Shown here: piece by piece, positions 16,646 through 25,659 of the stretch
How positions within the stretch are numbered: the first letter of the stretch is position 1
Layout of the letters: each line of letters begins with the position of its first letter
Origin: Thalassobacterium maritimum
GTDB taxonomy: Bacteria > Verrucomicrobiota > Verrucomicrobiia > Opitutales > Coraliomargaritaceae
Assembly: GCF_031127805.1 (NCBI RefSeq)
Contig: NZ_JARXHW010000021.1
Span: 11,164 to 75,163, forward strand
Reading direction: 5' to 3'
Length of the DNA stretch: 64,000 bases
Notes under the pieces: generated by a model
The model's input: the letters and a program-made list of their open reading frames with translations, nothing else
Database searches by the model: none
Told to the model about the DNA's origin: nothing
Position numbers and translations under genes: made by a program

Positions 16646-18543
16646 TGCTTTTGAACTGCAAACAAGTTTTCGCATCGCTCGTGCTGGGAAGTCTTCTTTG
16701 GGCGGGGGCGCTACCGGCGGACGCGACGCAGCCGAATGTGATCGTGATTCTAGCTGATGATTTAGGCTACTCCGATCTGGGGGCCTATGGTGGCGAGATT
16801 GAGACACCGAACCTCGACCGCCTCGCAAATCAGGGGGTTCGTTATTCGCAGTTTCGAGTGACCCCGATGTGCTCGACCACACGCGTGGCATTGATGGCGG
16901 GGATGTCGTATCCCGCAGCGGGCAACGGAAGCTATAAGAATGTGTTGCCCTTGCCGACGCTGCTACAGCGTGGCGGTTACCGAACGATGATGGCGGGCAA
17001 GTGGCACGCGGGAACTCGTGACCCCAGAGATCGCAAGATGTTTGATCGCTTCTTCGGTTTTCTAGGCGGGCTGACTGATTGTTTTGTCGGCAGTAATGAT
17101 TGGTATACGGGGCAAACACAGTTTCGCGACTTTAAGCCAGGCTTTGATGCGACGACGGCTTTCACCGATTCCAGTATCGAGTTTATGGGTGAAGCGCTGG
17201 AGGACGATGTGCCGTTTTTCATGTATGTTGCCTACAATGCGCCGCATCATCCTTTGCAGGCGCGTAAAGAAACGGTGGATAAATATATCGGCCGCTACAT
17301 GGATGGCTACGAGGCGGTGCGCGAGGCACGCTATCAACGTCAGTTGGAGCTCGGCCTAGTCGATCCCGCATGGACGCCTGCGCCGCATGGCGTGGAGGTG
17401 CGACGCTGGAATGAGTTGCCCGAAGCACGTAAGGTCGTCGAAGACGCCCGCATGGCCGCCTACGCCGCAATGGTGGATGAGATGGATCAAGGGATCGGTC
17501 GACTCATTGCTTTTCTCGAAGAGGCCGGCGAATTGGACGACACGCTCATTCTGTTTATGTCCGATAATGGCGGGGATTATAACAACGGCTCGATACGAAC
17601 CGATGCGGACCAGATCCCATGGAAACCGCACAACAATCCGACCAGTAGTAATGGTTGGGCGTGGGTGAAAAATACGCCGTTCAATTTTTATAAACATGCC
17701 TGCCATGAGGGCGCACTCGCTGCGCCGCTGATTGCGCATTGGCCCAAAGGACTTGCAGGGCGGACGGGGCAGATCGATCGTTCGCCTGTCGCGGTGACTG
17801 ATATTTACCCCACGCTCTTAGAGTTAACGGGCGTGAATTTTCCAAAGAATGACACTTCGCTGAAGCCGCTCACCGGACGCTCCTTCTTGGAAGCCTTGAC
17901 GGAGCAAACTGCTTTCGATGCGCCCAGTCGTTTTCTCTGGTTTAACCAATCGCGGGCTTGGATCGAAGATGATATGAAAGCGGTGTCGCTCTATGGCGGG
18001 CCGTGGCAGTTGTTTGATCTCGTAAAGGATCGCACCGAGCAGCACGACCTCGCAGAGGCGCAGCCGAAGTTGACGAGTGAGCTGGCCAGCAAGTGGCAAG
18101 CGTATGCGCAGGAGATCGAGATGAGCGGTCGGGATAGTCGTGTCGTGGGGCAAGAGCAAGCGGGCTGGGGGTGGCATCGTCTGCAGATGTTTGCGCCACA
18201 GTTGGTTTCCACGTTTCCAGAAAATTCCAAGCTCACTGCGCCGGGAACGACTCGCTTGGAAATGCACTTTTCGGCAGCCGTTGATTTGAGCGGAGCGAAG
18301 GGGAAGTTCCTTCGTTTGTTCAAGGTAAGTGATGAGCAGAATCCTGTGTGGGAAATGGATCCCGATGCTTCGCATCCTAGCCAAGGGAAGCGCAGGTTAT
18401 GCTTTGATAACATCCCTGCGCTCGAAGCCGATACGCAGTATTACGTCTTGGTCGATCCGGGCGCATTTAAGGTCGGCGGTAAGCCAGTCGGTGTGATCAA
18501 TGATGGCGCATACTGGTGGCGATTCAGAACGACGGCGGAGTAA
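16645..18543 (+). CDS. S1 family sulfatase D with atypical C-S-T-T-R motif and Big_5-like tail
   Basis: 632 residues with signal peptide. The sulfatase core is intact: A-D-D-L-G-Y (Asp38, Asp39), G-K-W-H-A-G, H-H-P-L, M-S-D-N-G-G. The maturation motif reads C-S-T-T-R (Cys76, Arg80), with Thr in place of the usual Pro of C-x-P-x-R; the DNA (TGC TCG ACC ACA CGC) is unambiguous. Whether the local formylglycine-generating enzyme accepts it is unknown. The last about 115 residues (F-P-E-N-S...L-E-M-H-F-S...Y-W-W-R-F-R-T) look like an SbsA/Big_5 Ig-like domain. It is similar to sulfatase E in the core (same long insert after the H-H/N-P-L-Q motif). Confidence 0.87.
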   Translation: MLLNCKQVFASLVLGSLLWAGALPADATQPNVIVILADDLGYSDLGAYGGEIETPNLDRLANQGVRYSQFRVTPMCSTTRVALMAGMSYPAAGNGSYKNVLPLPTLLQRGGYRTMMAGKWHAGTRDPRDRKMFDRFFGFLGGLTDCFVGSNDWYTGQTQFRDFKPGFDATTAFTDSSIEFMGEALEDDVPFFMYVAYNAPHHPLQARKETVDKYIGRYMDGYEAVREARYQRQLELGLVDPAWTPAPHGVEVRRWNELPEARKVVEDARMAAYAAMVDEMDQGIGRLIAFLEEAGELDDTLILFMSDNGGDYNNGSIRTDADQIPWKPHNNPTSSNGWAWVKNTPFNFYKHACHEGALAAPLIAHWPKGLAGRTGQIDRSPVAVTDIYPTLLELTGVNFPKNDTSLKPLTGRSFLEALTEQTAFDAPSRFLWFNQSRAWIEDDMKAVSLYGGPWQLFDLVKDRTEQHDLAEAQPKLTSELASKWQAYAQEIEMSGRDSRVVGQEQAGWGWHRLQMFAPQLVSTFPENSKLTAPGTTRLEMHFSAAVDLSGAKGKFLRLFKVSDEQNPVWEMDPDASHPSQGKRRLCFDNIPALEADTQYYVLVDPGAFKVGGKPVGVINDGAYWWRFRTTAE

Positions 18544-18549
18544 TTTAGC

Positions 18550-19530
18550 ATGAAAAAACTGATTATAAGCACCCTTATCGCGAGCACGTGCGCCGCGGCT
18601 TCCGCTGCGGTCGTCATCATTGATCCACCGCAGGCGAATTCGCTGATACTAGAAAACTTTAGTGGGACCTCCGACCCTTCTTCGGAGCAGAGAAATGGCG
18701 TGCGCTTTGTTGCCGCTCAGGATGGTGTTGCGAAATATTCCATTACGGATCGAGCAGACCCTCAGTTGATTTTCAAGGGCTATGTCGGAGGTGTTGATTT
18801 TGCGAATTACCCGAATGTCCGTATTCGGCATTCATTTTCCGAATCTAACCAGAGCGGCAGTGTTTATCCGATGCCAGCGCGCGAAGGGAAAATGGGCAAG
18901 GTTTCAATCAATCATACTCTGGCGGGGCGACAGGTGGTGTTAGAGGAATATCCTCCACTAGGGCAAGGCTTGCGCCTCGATCCTGTAGATGGTGATCACG
19001 TGCCAGGCGAGTATTGTATCGACTACATTATCTTAGATCGCGGTCGGACGCTGGGATTTGAATTCGATCAAAAAGACACTACGCGTGGTGGTTTAAATAA
19101 CTTTTTTATCGGCAATAATCTAGGCGGTGAGAATAGCAAAGAGATCGTTTCGGGGATTGATCGGGGGGTGTATCATGGCGAGCCTATGAGTTCCGACTCC
19201 ATGATGATTTTGCAACTGACTCCCGCGACTGGTTTGACCGCCATAAATTCAAAGATCTATAAATTTATCGAAATTCGCATGCGTGTGCTGGAGCCTCAGC
19301 AAGGCGTGGGAACTGTTTTCTTTCGTAGTGAAACAGCGAACTCAGGCAGCAGCAAAATCGAATTCGATCTGGTTGATGATGAATATTTTCATACCTACCT
19401 GATTGATCTACGTGAGGATGCGTCATGGAACTCTGGGGTGATTAACAGCTTTCGCTTTGATCCGACCAATCGAAAACAAGCGTTTGAGATCGATCACATC
19501 CGCTTCTATGAGACGGCGAAGTTTAAGTGA
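18550..19530 (+). CDS. Secreted protein made of two copies of the recurring beta-sandwich module
   Basis: 326 residues with a clear signal peptide (M-K-K-L-I-I-S-T-L-I-A). The mature part reads as two diverged copies of one module: copy 1 (about 35-150) has A-D-P-Q-L-I-F and L-R-L-D-P...Y-C-I-D-Y-I-I-L; copy 2 (about 165-325) has V-F-F-R-S and F-R-F-D-P...F-E-I-D-H-I-R-F. No catalytic motif is visible. It starts 6 bp after sulfatase D and closes the operon. A glycan-binding or scaffold role is plausible given where the module occurs elsewhere; no family name is known to me. Confidence 0.7.
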   Translation: MKKLIISTLIASTCAAASAAVVIIDPPQANSLILENFSGTSDPSSEQRNGVRFVAAQDGVAKYSITDRADPQLIFKGYVGGVDFANYPNVRIRHSFSESNQSGSVYPMPAREGKMGKVSINHTLAGRQVVLEEYPPLGQGLRLDPVDGDHVPGEYCIDYIILDRGRTLGFEFDQKDTTRGGLNNFFIGNNLGGENSKEIVSGIDRGVYHGEPMSSDSMMILQLTPATGLTAINSKIYKFIEIRMRVLEPQQGVGTVFFRSETANSGSSKIEFDLVDDEYFHTYLIDLREDASWNSGVINSFRFDPTNRKQAFEIDHIRFYETAKFK

Positions 19531-19547
19531 TTTTTTGCAGGTAGGGG

Positions 19548-19561
19548 CTTCACTTGTGAAG
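19548..19561. repeat. Short hairpin CTTCACTTGTGAAG
   Basis: A perfect 6-bp stem (CTTCAC/GTGAAG) with a 2-base centre, 18 bp after the stop of the two-module protein. It may help end transcription, though no T-tract follows. It is not part of the 94-bp array. Confidence 0.35.
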
Positions 19562-19640
19562 ACCGCGTGTGAGCAGTTCGTCGCAGTGTTGCGGCTTTAG
19601 GGTGGTGTGTTTTTAATCTTAGTTTTGTTATTTTTCCTGC

Positions 19641-20707
19641 GGCCCCAGTTCTGAGAACCGAGGATACGATTGTAGCTTCAAAACTCTGTTTTGGGGTGCG
19701 TCTAGTTGAGCGGCGAATCGTCAGTCGCTGCTACGGCCCCGGTTCAGAGAACCGAGGATACGATTGTAGCTTCAAAACTCTGTTTTGGAGTGCGTCTAGT
19801 TGGAGCGGCGAATCGTCAGCCGCTGCTACGGCCCCGGTTCAGAGAACCGAGGATACGATTGTAGCCTCAAAACTCTGTTTTGGGGTGCGTCTAGTTGAGC
19901 GGCGAATCGTCAGTCGCTGCTACGGCCCCGGTTCCGAGAACCGAGGATACGATTGTAGTTTCAAAACTCTGTTTTGGAGTGCGTCTAGTTGGAGCGGTGA
20001 ATCGTCAGCCGTTCCTCCGGCCCCGGTTTAGAGAACCGAGGATACGATTGTAGCCTCAAAACTCTGTTTTGGAGTGCATCTAGTTGAGCGGCGAATCGTC
20101 AGCCGCAGTTGCGGCCCCGGTTCAGAGAACCGAGGATACGAATGTAGCCTCAAAACTCTGTTTTGGGGTGCGTCTAGTTCAGCGGCGAATCGTCCGTCGC
20201 TGCTACGGCCCCGGTTCAGAGAACCGAGGATACGATTGTAGCTTCAAAACTCTGTTTTGGGGTGCGTCTAGTTGAGCGGCGAATCGTCAGCCGCAGCTGC
20301 GGCCCCGGTTCCGAGAACCGAGGATACGATTGTAGCTTCAAAACTCTGTTTTGGGGTGCGTCTAGTTGAGCGGCGAATCGTCAGTCGCTGCTACGGCCCC
20401 GGCTCAGAGAAGCGAGGATACGATTGTAGCCTCAAAACTCTGTTTTGGGGTACGTCTAGTTGAGCGGCGAATCGTCAGCCGCAGCTGCGGCCCCGGTTCA
20501 GAGAACCGAGGATACGATTGTAGCTTCAAAACTCTGTTTTGGAGTGCGTCTAGTTGGAGCGGTGAATCGTCAGCCGTTCCTCCGGCCTCGGTTTAGAGAA
20601 CCGAGGATACGATTGTAGCCTCAAAACTCTGTTTTGGGGTACGTCTGTTGGAGCGGCGAATCGTTAGCGCTCCTCCGGCCCCGGTTCAGAGAACCGAGGA
20701 TACGATA
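19641..20707. repeat. 94-bp tandem hairpin array, 11 full units plus a partial twelfth
   Basis: The landmark GAGGATACGA recurs twelve times at spacings of 93-95 bp (19661, 19755, 19850, 19944, 20039, 20133, 20227, 20321, 20415, 20509, 20604, 20697 for its AGGATA part). Each unit holds three inverted repeats: CGGTTC-AGA-GAACCG, CAAAAC-TCT-GTTTTG, and a variable stem around GAATCGTCA. Since 94 is not a multiple of three, frames break between units and the open frames here are artefacts. There are no unique spacers, so it is not a CRISPR array. It fills the gap between two convergent genes. Units differ at scattered positions, so the array is not a recent perfect expansion. Confidence 0.93.
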
Positions 20708-20723
20708 GGGACTTTTCCTATCG
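20703..20723. terminator. Hairpin at the sulfatase E stop codon
   Basis: CGATAGG (20703-20709) pairs with CCTATCG (20717-20723) around a GACTTTT loop; the TAG stop of sulfatase E lies inside it. It marks the junction between the gene and the repeat array. A terminator role is possible but there is no U-tract. Confidence 0.35.
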
Positions 20724-22328
20724 ATCATGCAGTCGCTTGGGCATGGCTGTTGGCACATAGGGCGTGCCGCCTTCTCTGTCGTCGCGTAGGTGTTGAGGGG
20801 GCGTGGGATTCTTGAACTCGGCGTAAGGCTTGCCTTTGGCGTTCAGCCACCAGTTTTCCCAGTTCGTTGATAGCTTCTGAACTAGTTCTGGATGGGAGCT
20901 GCTGAGGTTCACGGTTTCGCTGCGGTCGTTAGCTATGTTGTAAAGTTCCCAGTCCTTGCCGTCGACGGCGGTGAGCTTCCAATCGCCTGCGCGGATGGCT
21001 CGATGATCATAGAGCTGGAAATAAAGGGCGTCGTGCGGCTCGCGGACTTCTCCTTGGAAAATCGGTAATAAACTTTTGCCAGGGAGTTCTGGTAGGGCTT
21101 TGCCTTTGCCTGCGGCGGCGTAGGTGCTGCCGGCGAGTTCGAGAAAGGTCGGCATGAGATCGATGATGTGTGCGGGCTGCGTGATGATCGAATTCGGATG
21201 GGCGATTTGATTGGGCCACCAGGCAATAAAGGGTGTGCTGATGCCGCCTTCGTGTTGATTGCGTTTATAGAGGCGCAGGGGGGTGTTACTTACGTTGGCC
21301 CAGCCCATGCCGATTTCCCAATTGGAGCCGGGATCGCCAGGGAGCTTGTCTTGGGTGAGCATGTGCTCGTCGGTGCGTGCGTAGGGGGAGCCGCCGTTGT
21401 CGCTCATGAAAATTACTAGCAGGTTTTTATCGAGTCCGTCTTCTTTTAGATTTTGCAGCAAGCGGCCGATGTTCTGATCGAGACGGTCGACCATGGCTGC
21501 GTAAACTGCCATGCGCAGGTCTTCGAGTTCTTGTTGCGCGGGGCTGAGCGATTCCCATTCGGGCAGATTGCTTGGATGCGCGGAGAGTTTGACTTCATCG
21601 CCGATGATGCCGAGCGCTTGCATGCGCGCGAAGCGTAGGGCGCGAATGGCGTCCCAGCCAGCCTTGTAGGTGCCTCGGTAGCGTTCGATATCTACGCGGG
21701 GCGCCTGTAGCGGGTTGTGTGGCGCGTTATACGCGAGATACATGAAGTAGGGCTTGTCGGGGTGGGCGGCTTTGGATTCTTTGATGAAGTCGATGGCGTA
21801 GTCGGTGACGGCGTCGGTGACGTAGAAGTCCTTTGTCTGTGGTTTGAAAGGAGTCTTATCTAGGCGAAAGGATTGGTCGATCGGGGGGAAGAATGCGCTG
21901 GCGCCACTAAGGTGTCCGAAGAAACGGTCAAATCCGCGATCAATCGGGCTGCCATTGAGATGCCATTTGCCTAGAGCGAAGGTCGCATAGCCTGCCGGAC
22001 GCATGACCTCGCCGAGCGTCGCGCCGCGTTGCACACCGAGCCCTGTGACTGGCCAGTAGTGGCCAGACATGATGTTGGCCCGTGACGGTTCACATTTGGA
22101 GGCGTTGTAAAATTGAGTAAAGCGCAGGCCTTCTTGAGCGAGTCGGTCTAAGTTGGGCGTATTGATTTCGCTGCCGTAGCAGCCTAAGTCGGAATAGCCC
22201 AGGTCATCGGCGAGTATGTAAATGATGTCCGGCTGCTCTGAGGCCGCAGTAGCGGTTGCGTTTCCTAGCGATAAGGCCAGCGCGAGCGCGATGAGTGCAC
22301 GTAAGGGGCGGTGTAGTCGTTGTGGCAT
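20718..22328 (-). CDS. S1 family sulfatase E
   Basis: 536 residues with signal peptide (A-L-I-A-L-A-L-A-L-S-L), A-D-D-L-G-Y (Asp41, Asp42), formylglycine motif C-E-P-S-R (Cys79), G-K-W-H-L-N-G, and M-S-D-N-G-G-S. Its core is close to sulfatase D, including a long insert with W-D-A-I-R-A-L-R...Q-A-L-G-I; unlike D it keeps the consensus Pro and has no Ig-like tail. It is transcribed divergently from the GH106-like gene, with operator site C about 33 bp upstream of its start. Probably an exported glycan sulfatase. Confidence 0.9.
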   Translation of the reverse strand: MPQRLHRPLRALIALALALSLGNATATAASEQPDIIYILADDLGYSDLGCYGSEINTPNLDRLAQEGLRFTQFYNASKCEPSRANIMSGHYWPVTGLGVQRGATLGEVMRPAGYATFALGKWHLNGSPIDRGFDRFFGHLSGASAFFPPIDQSFRLDKTPFKPQTKDFYVTDAVTDYAIDFIKESKAAHPDKPYFMYLAYNAPHNPLQAPRVDIERYRGTYKAGWDAIRALRFARMQALGIIGDEVKLSAHPSNLPEWESLSPAQQELEDLRMAVYAAMVDRLDQNIGRLLQNLKEDGLDKNLLVIFMSDNGGSPYARTDEHMLTQDKLPGDPGSNWEIGMGWANVSNTPLRLYKRNQHEGGISTPFIAWWPNQIAHPNSIITQPAHIIDLMPTFLELAGSTYAAAGKGKALPELPGKSLLPIFQGEVREPHDALYFQLYDHRAIRAGDWKLTAVDGKDWELYNIANDRSETVNLSSSHPELVQKLSTNWENWWLNAKGKPYAEFKNPTPPQHLRDDREGGTPYVPTAMPKRLHDR

Positions 22329-22360
22329 GGGTCTAATGTTTTGTGGTAATTATTATCCTT

Positions 22361-22374
22361 AAGAATTGTTTCTT
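22361..22374. promoter_or_regulatory. Palindromic operator site C
   Basis: AAGAATTGTTTCTT, upstream of sulfatase E (minus strand). It shares the 93-bp divergent region with site D, so one regulator could control both genes. Confidence 0.65.
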
Positions 22375-22400
22375 GTTATAGTCTTGACCCGCAGAGTGCA

Positions 22401-22418
22401 ATAAGAATCATTTCTTAT
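22401..22418. promoter_or_regulatory. Palindromic operator site D
   Basis: ATAAGAATCATTTCTTAT, ending 3 bp before the GH106-like start codon. A TTGACC box lies 11 bp upstream (22384-22389). Binding here should block transcription or the start of the transcript. Confidence 0.7.
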
Positions 22419-22421
22419 AGA

Positions 22422-25400
22422 ATGAAACCTTTGTCACTTTTCAACCCTAGGACTGATTCCGATTCCACTATTAGTCACGCTCAGGCGGACTTTCAACGGG
22501 CTTTTGAGGACCCGCCAGCGGAGTTGCGCGGAAAACCATTTTGGTCGTGGAATGGAGAGCTCAATGAAGAAGAACTGCTGCGTCAGATGGGAGTCGCCAA
22601 GTCGATGGGGATGGGGGGCGTCTTTATGCATTCCCGCACAGGTTTGAAGACGGAGTATCTGGGCAAGGAGTGGTTTGAGCTGATCAATAGTTGCTCGCAG
22701 CAGGCGAGTGAACTCGGCCTCGAAGGTTGGCTTTACGATGAAGATCGCTGGCCTAGCGGCAGTGCGGGCGGCAAGGTTACCAAGGGCCAAGCGCATCGGA
22801 TGCGTTCCATTATCTTACGTCAATATGCGGCAGGTGAAGCGATTGAATGGCCGGAGCTGGAGAACTTTATCGAAGCGCATTATGCAGATTTGGATGGCTT
22901 GCACTTGAAGCAGTATGACTCGGTTGCGCATGACTCGGTGGACGTGGTGCCTGCGGGCCGACAGCTCTTGATATTTGTCCGGGAAATTCATCCATCGCAT
23001 TCATTCTATAATGGTGGCTCGTATCTGGATACTTTAAGTCGTTCGGCGACGGATGCATTTATCGAATCGACGCATGAAAAATACCGTGCGCACTGTGGCG
23101 ACCATTTTGGCAAAGCAATCAAGGGCGTGTTCACGGATGAGCCTCATCGCGGGTTTATTCTTTGTGACGCGGTTGAACAACCCGGGGCGTCGGATTCCGC
23201 GCGAGCGATCCCCTATACGGAAGCACTCTTTGAAGAATTTTCGCAACGCTTCGGTTATGAACTGCGTGGACGATTGCCGGAGCTCTATTTTCAGTATCAT
23301 GGGGAGAGGCTTTCCAAATTAAAGTGGCATTATGCCGAACTGCTGCAGCAACTCTTTATCGAGAACTGGGCGCGTCCTTGTTTGGACTGGTGTGAGTCGA
23401 ACGACTTGCTACTGACGGGACACGTGCTGCATGAAGATTCACTCGCGGCGCAAGCAGTGCCTTGTGGTTCATTGGCGAGATACTATGAGCAGATGAGCTA
23501 TCCTGGGATCGACGTGTTGACGCAGGATTGCCGCGCATACTGGGTGGCGAAGCAGGTGGTGTCCGTGGCTCGTCAGCAAGGACAGCCGTATGTGCTGTCC
23601 GAATTGTATGGCTGCACAGGGTGGCAAATGGGCTTCGAGGGGCATAAGCAAATCGGGGACTGGCAAGCCTTTCTCGGTGTCAATCTTCGCTGTCATCACC
23701 TAGCGTGGTATTCCATGGCAGGGGAGGCGAAGCGTGATTATCCTGCAAGTATTTTTCATCAATCGGCATGGTATCCACAATACAAATACGTGGAGGATTA
23801 TTTCTCGCGAGTGAATTTAATCTTACAACAAGGTCAGCCCGATTGCGATGTGCTGGTCATTCATCCGAATGAGTCGATTTCGGCGCAGTTTCATTTAGGC
23901 TGGGCCACTTGGCTACGTTCAATTTCGCCTTCGGTAGATCTGTTAGAGACGAAATTTGTTGAACTCTTCCATTGGCTGACGAATAGCCAAATTGATTTTG
24001 ATTATGGCGATGAGGAACAACTGTCACGTCTGGCAGAAATCGAGGTCGTGGATGGGAAAGCGTATCTGCGCTTCGGTCAGATGCGGTATCGCAGCATCGT
24101 GGTCGGTGGCTTAGAAACGATGCGCGGCACGACTTTGTCGTTGTTGGAAGCCTTTCAATTAGCGGGCGGAGCGGTCATCTTTGCTGGTGAGGTCCCCGCT
24201 TATCTGGATGCCGAACGCAGTCGTGCGCCGCGTGCTTTTGCGCAGCAGGCGCTCGCATGCGCCTGGGAGCGGGATGCATTGGTTGATTGCCTCCGGGAAA
24301 ATAGCGATCAGTTGCTGCAACTCAACGAAGGTGCGGGTGTCGCGGATGTGATCAGTCATGTGCGTCGGTTGGATTCTGGAGAAGTTTTTATCGGCTTGGT
24401 GAATACGACAGGCACGCAACTAAAAGAAGTTCAAATTGACCTCAGCCAGGGTGGAATAGTGGAACGTTTGAATTGCCGTAGCGGTCAAATTGAGCCAGTT
24501 GCCGTGGCATCACATGCGGATGGGCTGCGCTGGTGGGTGGATTTTGAATCTCTGGGTGAGCACTTGTATCGAGTCGTGCCCGAGGCGGAGGAGGGTGACG
24601 CTGCGGAGCCTGAACGCGTAACGGCTGCGCCATTTTCGGTGCCGATCGAGGGGCCGTTTGACTATTCATTGAGCGAGCCCAATACTTTGCTATTGGAGCG
24701 TGCTCGCTATCGTTTAGATGATGCCGCATGGAGTGAGTGCCGTGATATTCTACGTCAGGATACGGCGATTCGCGACACGCTGGGTTGGCCACAAGTGTCT
24801 GGAGAGATGATGCAGCCCTGGTGCCGTCCCCAGGCAGAGGATGCTGTAGCGAAGAAGTTGACGCTGGAGTTTCCTTTTAATGTTTCGCAGATCCCCGCAG
24901 CTCTTGACTTGCTGGCAGAGCAACCAGAACGCTGGCGCATTTCGCTCAATGGACGTGTCATCCTTTGCGAAGACCTGAGCCATTGGCACATTGATATCGC
25001 GTTGAAACGCATCCAATTGCCGGTTGAGTATTTACGACCAGGTGAAAACTGCATTTCCATGGAGACCAACTTGTCTCAGGACACCGATCTCGAAGCGATC
25101 TACTTGCTCGGCGATTTTGGTGTTTATCGTAAGGATGAGGATTGGGAGATCGCGGCATCACCGAAGCAGGTCTTCGTCGGTGATTTGGTGGAGCAAGGGT
25201 TTCCTTTCTACACGGGCGCGGTGACCTATTGTTTGCCGCTTCCGAATGCTTTGTGTGAGCAAGCCTTGGACTTGGAACTTCCCAAGTATTCGGGGGCTTG
25301 TGCTGAAGTGATACTCGGTCAGCATTCAGAGTTAATTGCCTTTCCACCGAGTCGAACTAGTCTGCCGATGTCATCGAATGGCGCCTGTTTTAAGGTAAAA

Positions 25401-25586
25401 ATTTATCTCACGCGTCAAAACCTATTCGGTCCTTTGCACCGAGTGCCGAAAGAACAAGGGATGACACGTCCCGATTCCTATCGGACTGTTGGGGATGCTT
25501 ATAGTGAGGCGTATCAATTATTCCCAAGTGGTTTGTTGACATCTCCGATTGTGCATCTGTCAGCGCCGTTCGTCTCGAATGAGTGA
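22422..25586 (+). CDS. GH106-like glycosyl hydrolase (alpha-L-rhamnosidase-related)
   Basis: 1054 residues without a signal peptide, so probably cytoplasmic. The N-terminal part carries the hallmark of this group: R-G-K-P-F-W-S-W-N-G near residue 40, G-M-G-G-V-F-M-H-S-R-T-G-L near 63-75, and L-Y-D-E-D-R-W-P-S-G near 105. A candidate catalytic Glu is residue 240 in G-V-F-T-D-E-P-H. A C-terminal galactose-binding-like sandwich (about 800-940, W-R-I-S-L-N-G) completes the layout. Family members act on rhamnose-containing glycans, but substrate is not fixed by these motifs. It has its own operator (site D) directly in front. Together with the GH78 gene it suggests that rhamnose-type residues are removed inside the cell. 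Confidence 0.75.
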   Translation: MKPLSLFNPRTDSDSTISHAQADFQRAFEDPPAELRGKPFWSWNGELNEEELLRQMGVAKSMGMGGVFMHSRTGLKTEYLGKEWFELINSCSQQASELGLEGWLYDEDRWPSGSAGGKVTKGQAHRMRSIILRQYAAGEAIEWPELENFIEAHYADLDGLHLKQYDSVAHDSVDVVPAGRQLLIFVREIHPSHSFYNGGSYLDTLSRSATDAFIESTHEKYRAHCGDHFGKAIKGVFTDEPHRGFILCDAVEQPGASDSARAIPYTEALFEEFSQRFGYELRGRLPELYFQYHGERLSKLKWHYAELLQQLFIENWARPCLDWCESNDLLLTGHVLHEDSLAAQAVPCGSLARYYEQMSYPGIDVLTQDCRAYWVAKQVVSVARQQGQPYVLSELYGCTGWQMGFEGHKQIGDWQAFLGVNLRCHHLAWYSMAGEAKRDYPASIFHQSAWYPQYKYVEDYFSRVNLILQQGQPDCDVLVIHPNESISAQFHLGWATWLRSISPSVDLLETKFVELFHWLTNSQIDFDYGDEEQLSRLAEIEVVDGKAYLRFGQMRYRSIVVGGLETMRGTTLSLLEAFQLAGGAVIFAGEVPAYLDAERSRAPRAFAQQALACAWERDALVDCLRENSDQLLQLNEGAGVADVISHVRRLDSGEVFIGLVNTTGTQLKEVQIDLSQGGIVERLNCRSGQIEPVAVASHADGLRWWVDFESLGEHLYRVVPEAEEGDAAEPERVTAAPFSVPIEGPFDYSLSEPNTLLLERARYRLDDAAWSECRDILRQDTAIRDTLGWPQVSGEMMQPWCRPQAEDAVAKKLTLEFPFNVSQIPAALDLLAEQPERWRISLNGRVILCEDLSHWHIDIALKRIQLPVEYLRPGENCISMETNLSQDTDLEAIYLLGDFGVYRKDEDWEIAASPKQVFVGDLVEQGFPFYTGAVTYCLPLPNALCEQALDLELPKYSGACAEVILGQHSELIAFPPSRTSLPMSSNGACFKVKIYLTRQNLFGPLHRVPKEQGMTRPDSYRTVGDAYSEAYQLFPSGLLTSPIVHLSAPFVSNE

Positions 25587-25659
25587 GCGCAAGAGAATGG
25601 TCTCTCATTCTTAAAATTAATGACGGCCGCATGTCTGTGGTGCTCGTCACTTTTTCTAT

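Noticed and set aside
19696..20596. Several open frames of 60-110 residues with repeated peptides in the 94-bp array
   Set aside because: The repeat period is not a multiple of three, so the same peptide appears in rotating frames; no start context or conserved protein. Treated as non-coding repeats.
19641..20707. CRISPR array
   Set aside because: The whole 94-bp unit repeats; there are no unique spacers and no cas genes.
25587..25612. Hairpin GAATG-GTCTCT-CATTC after the GH106-like gene as terminator or eighth operator
   Set aside because: The stem is only about 5-7 bp, there is no T-run, and the half-sites do not match AAGAA-N4-TTCTT.
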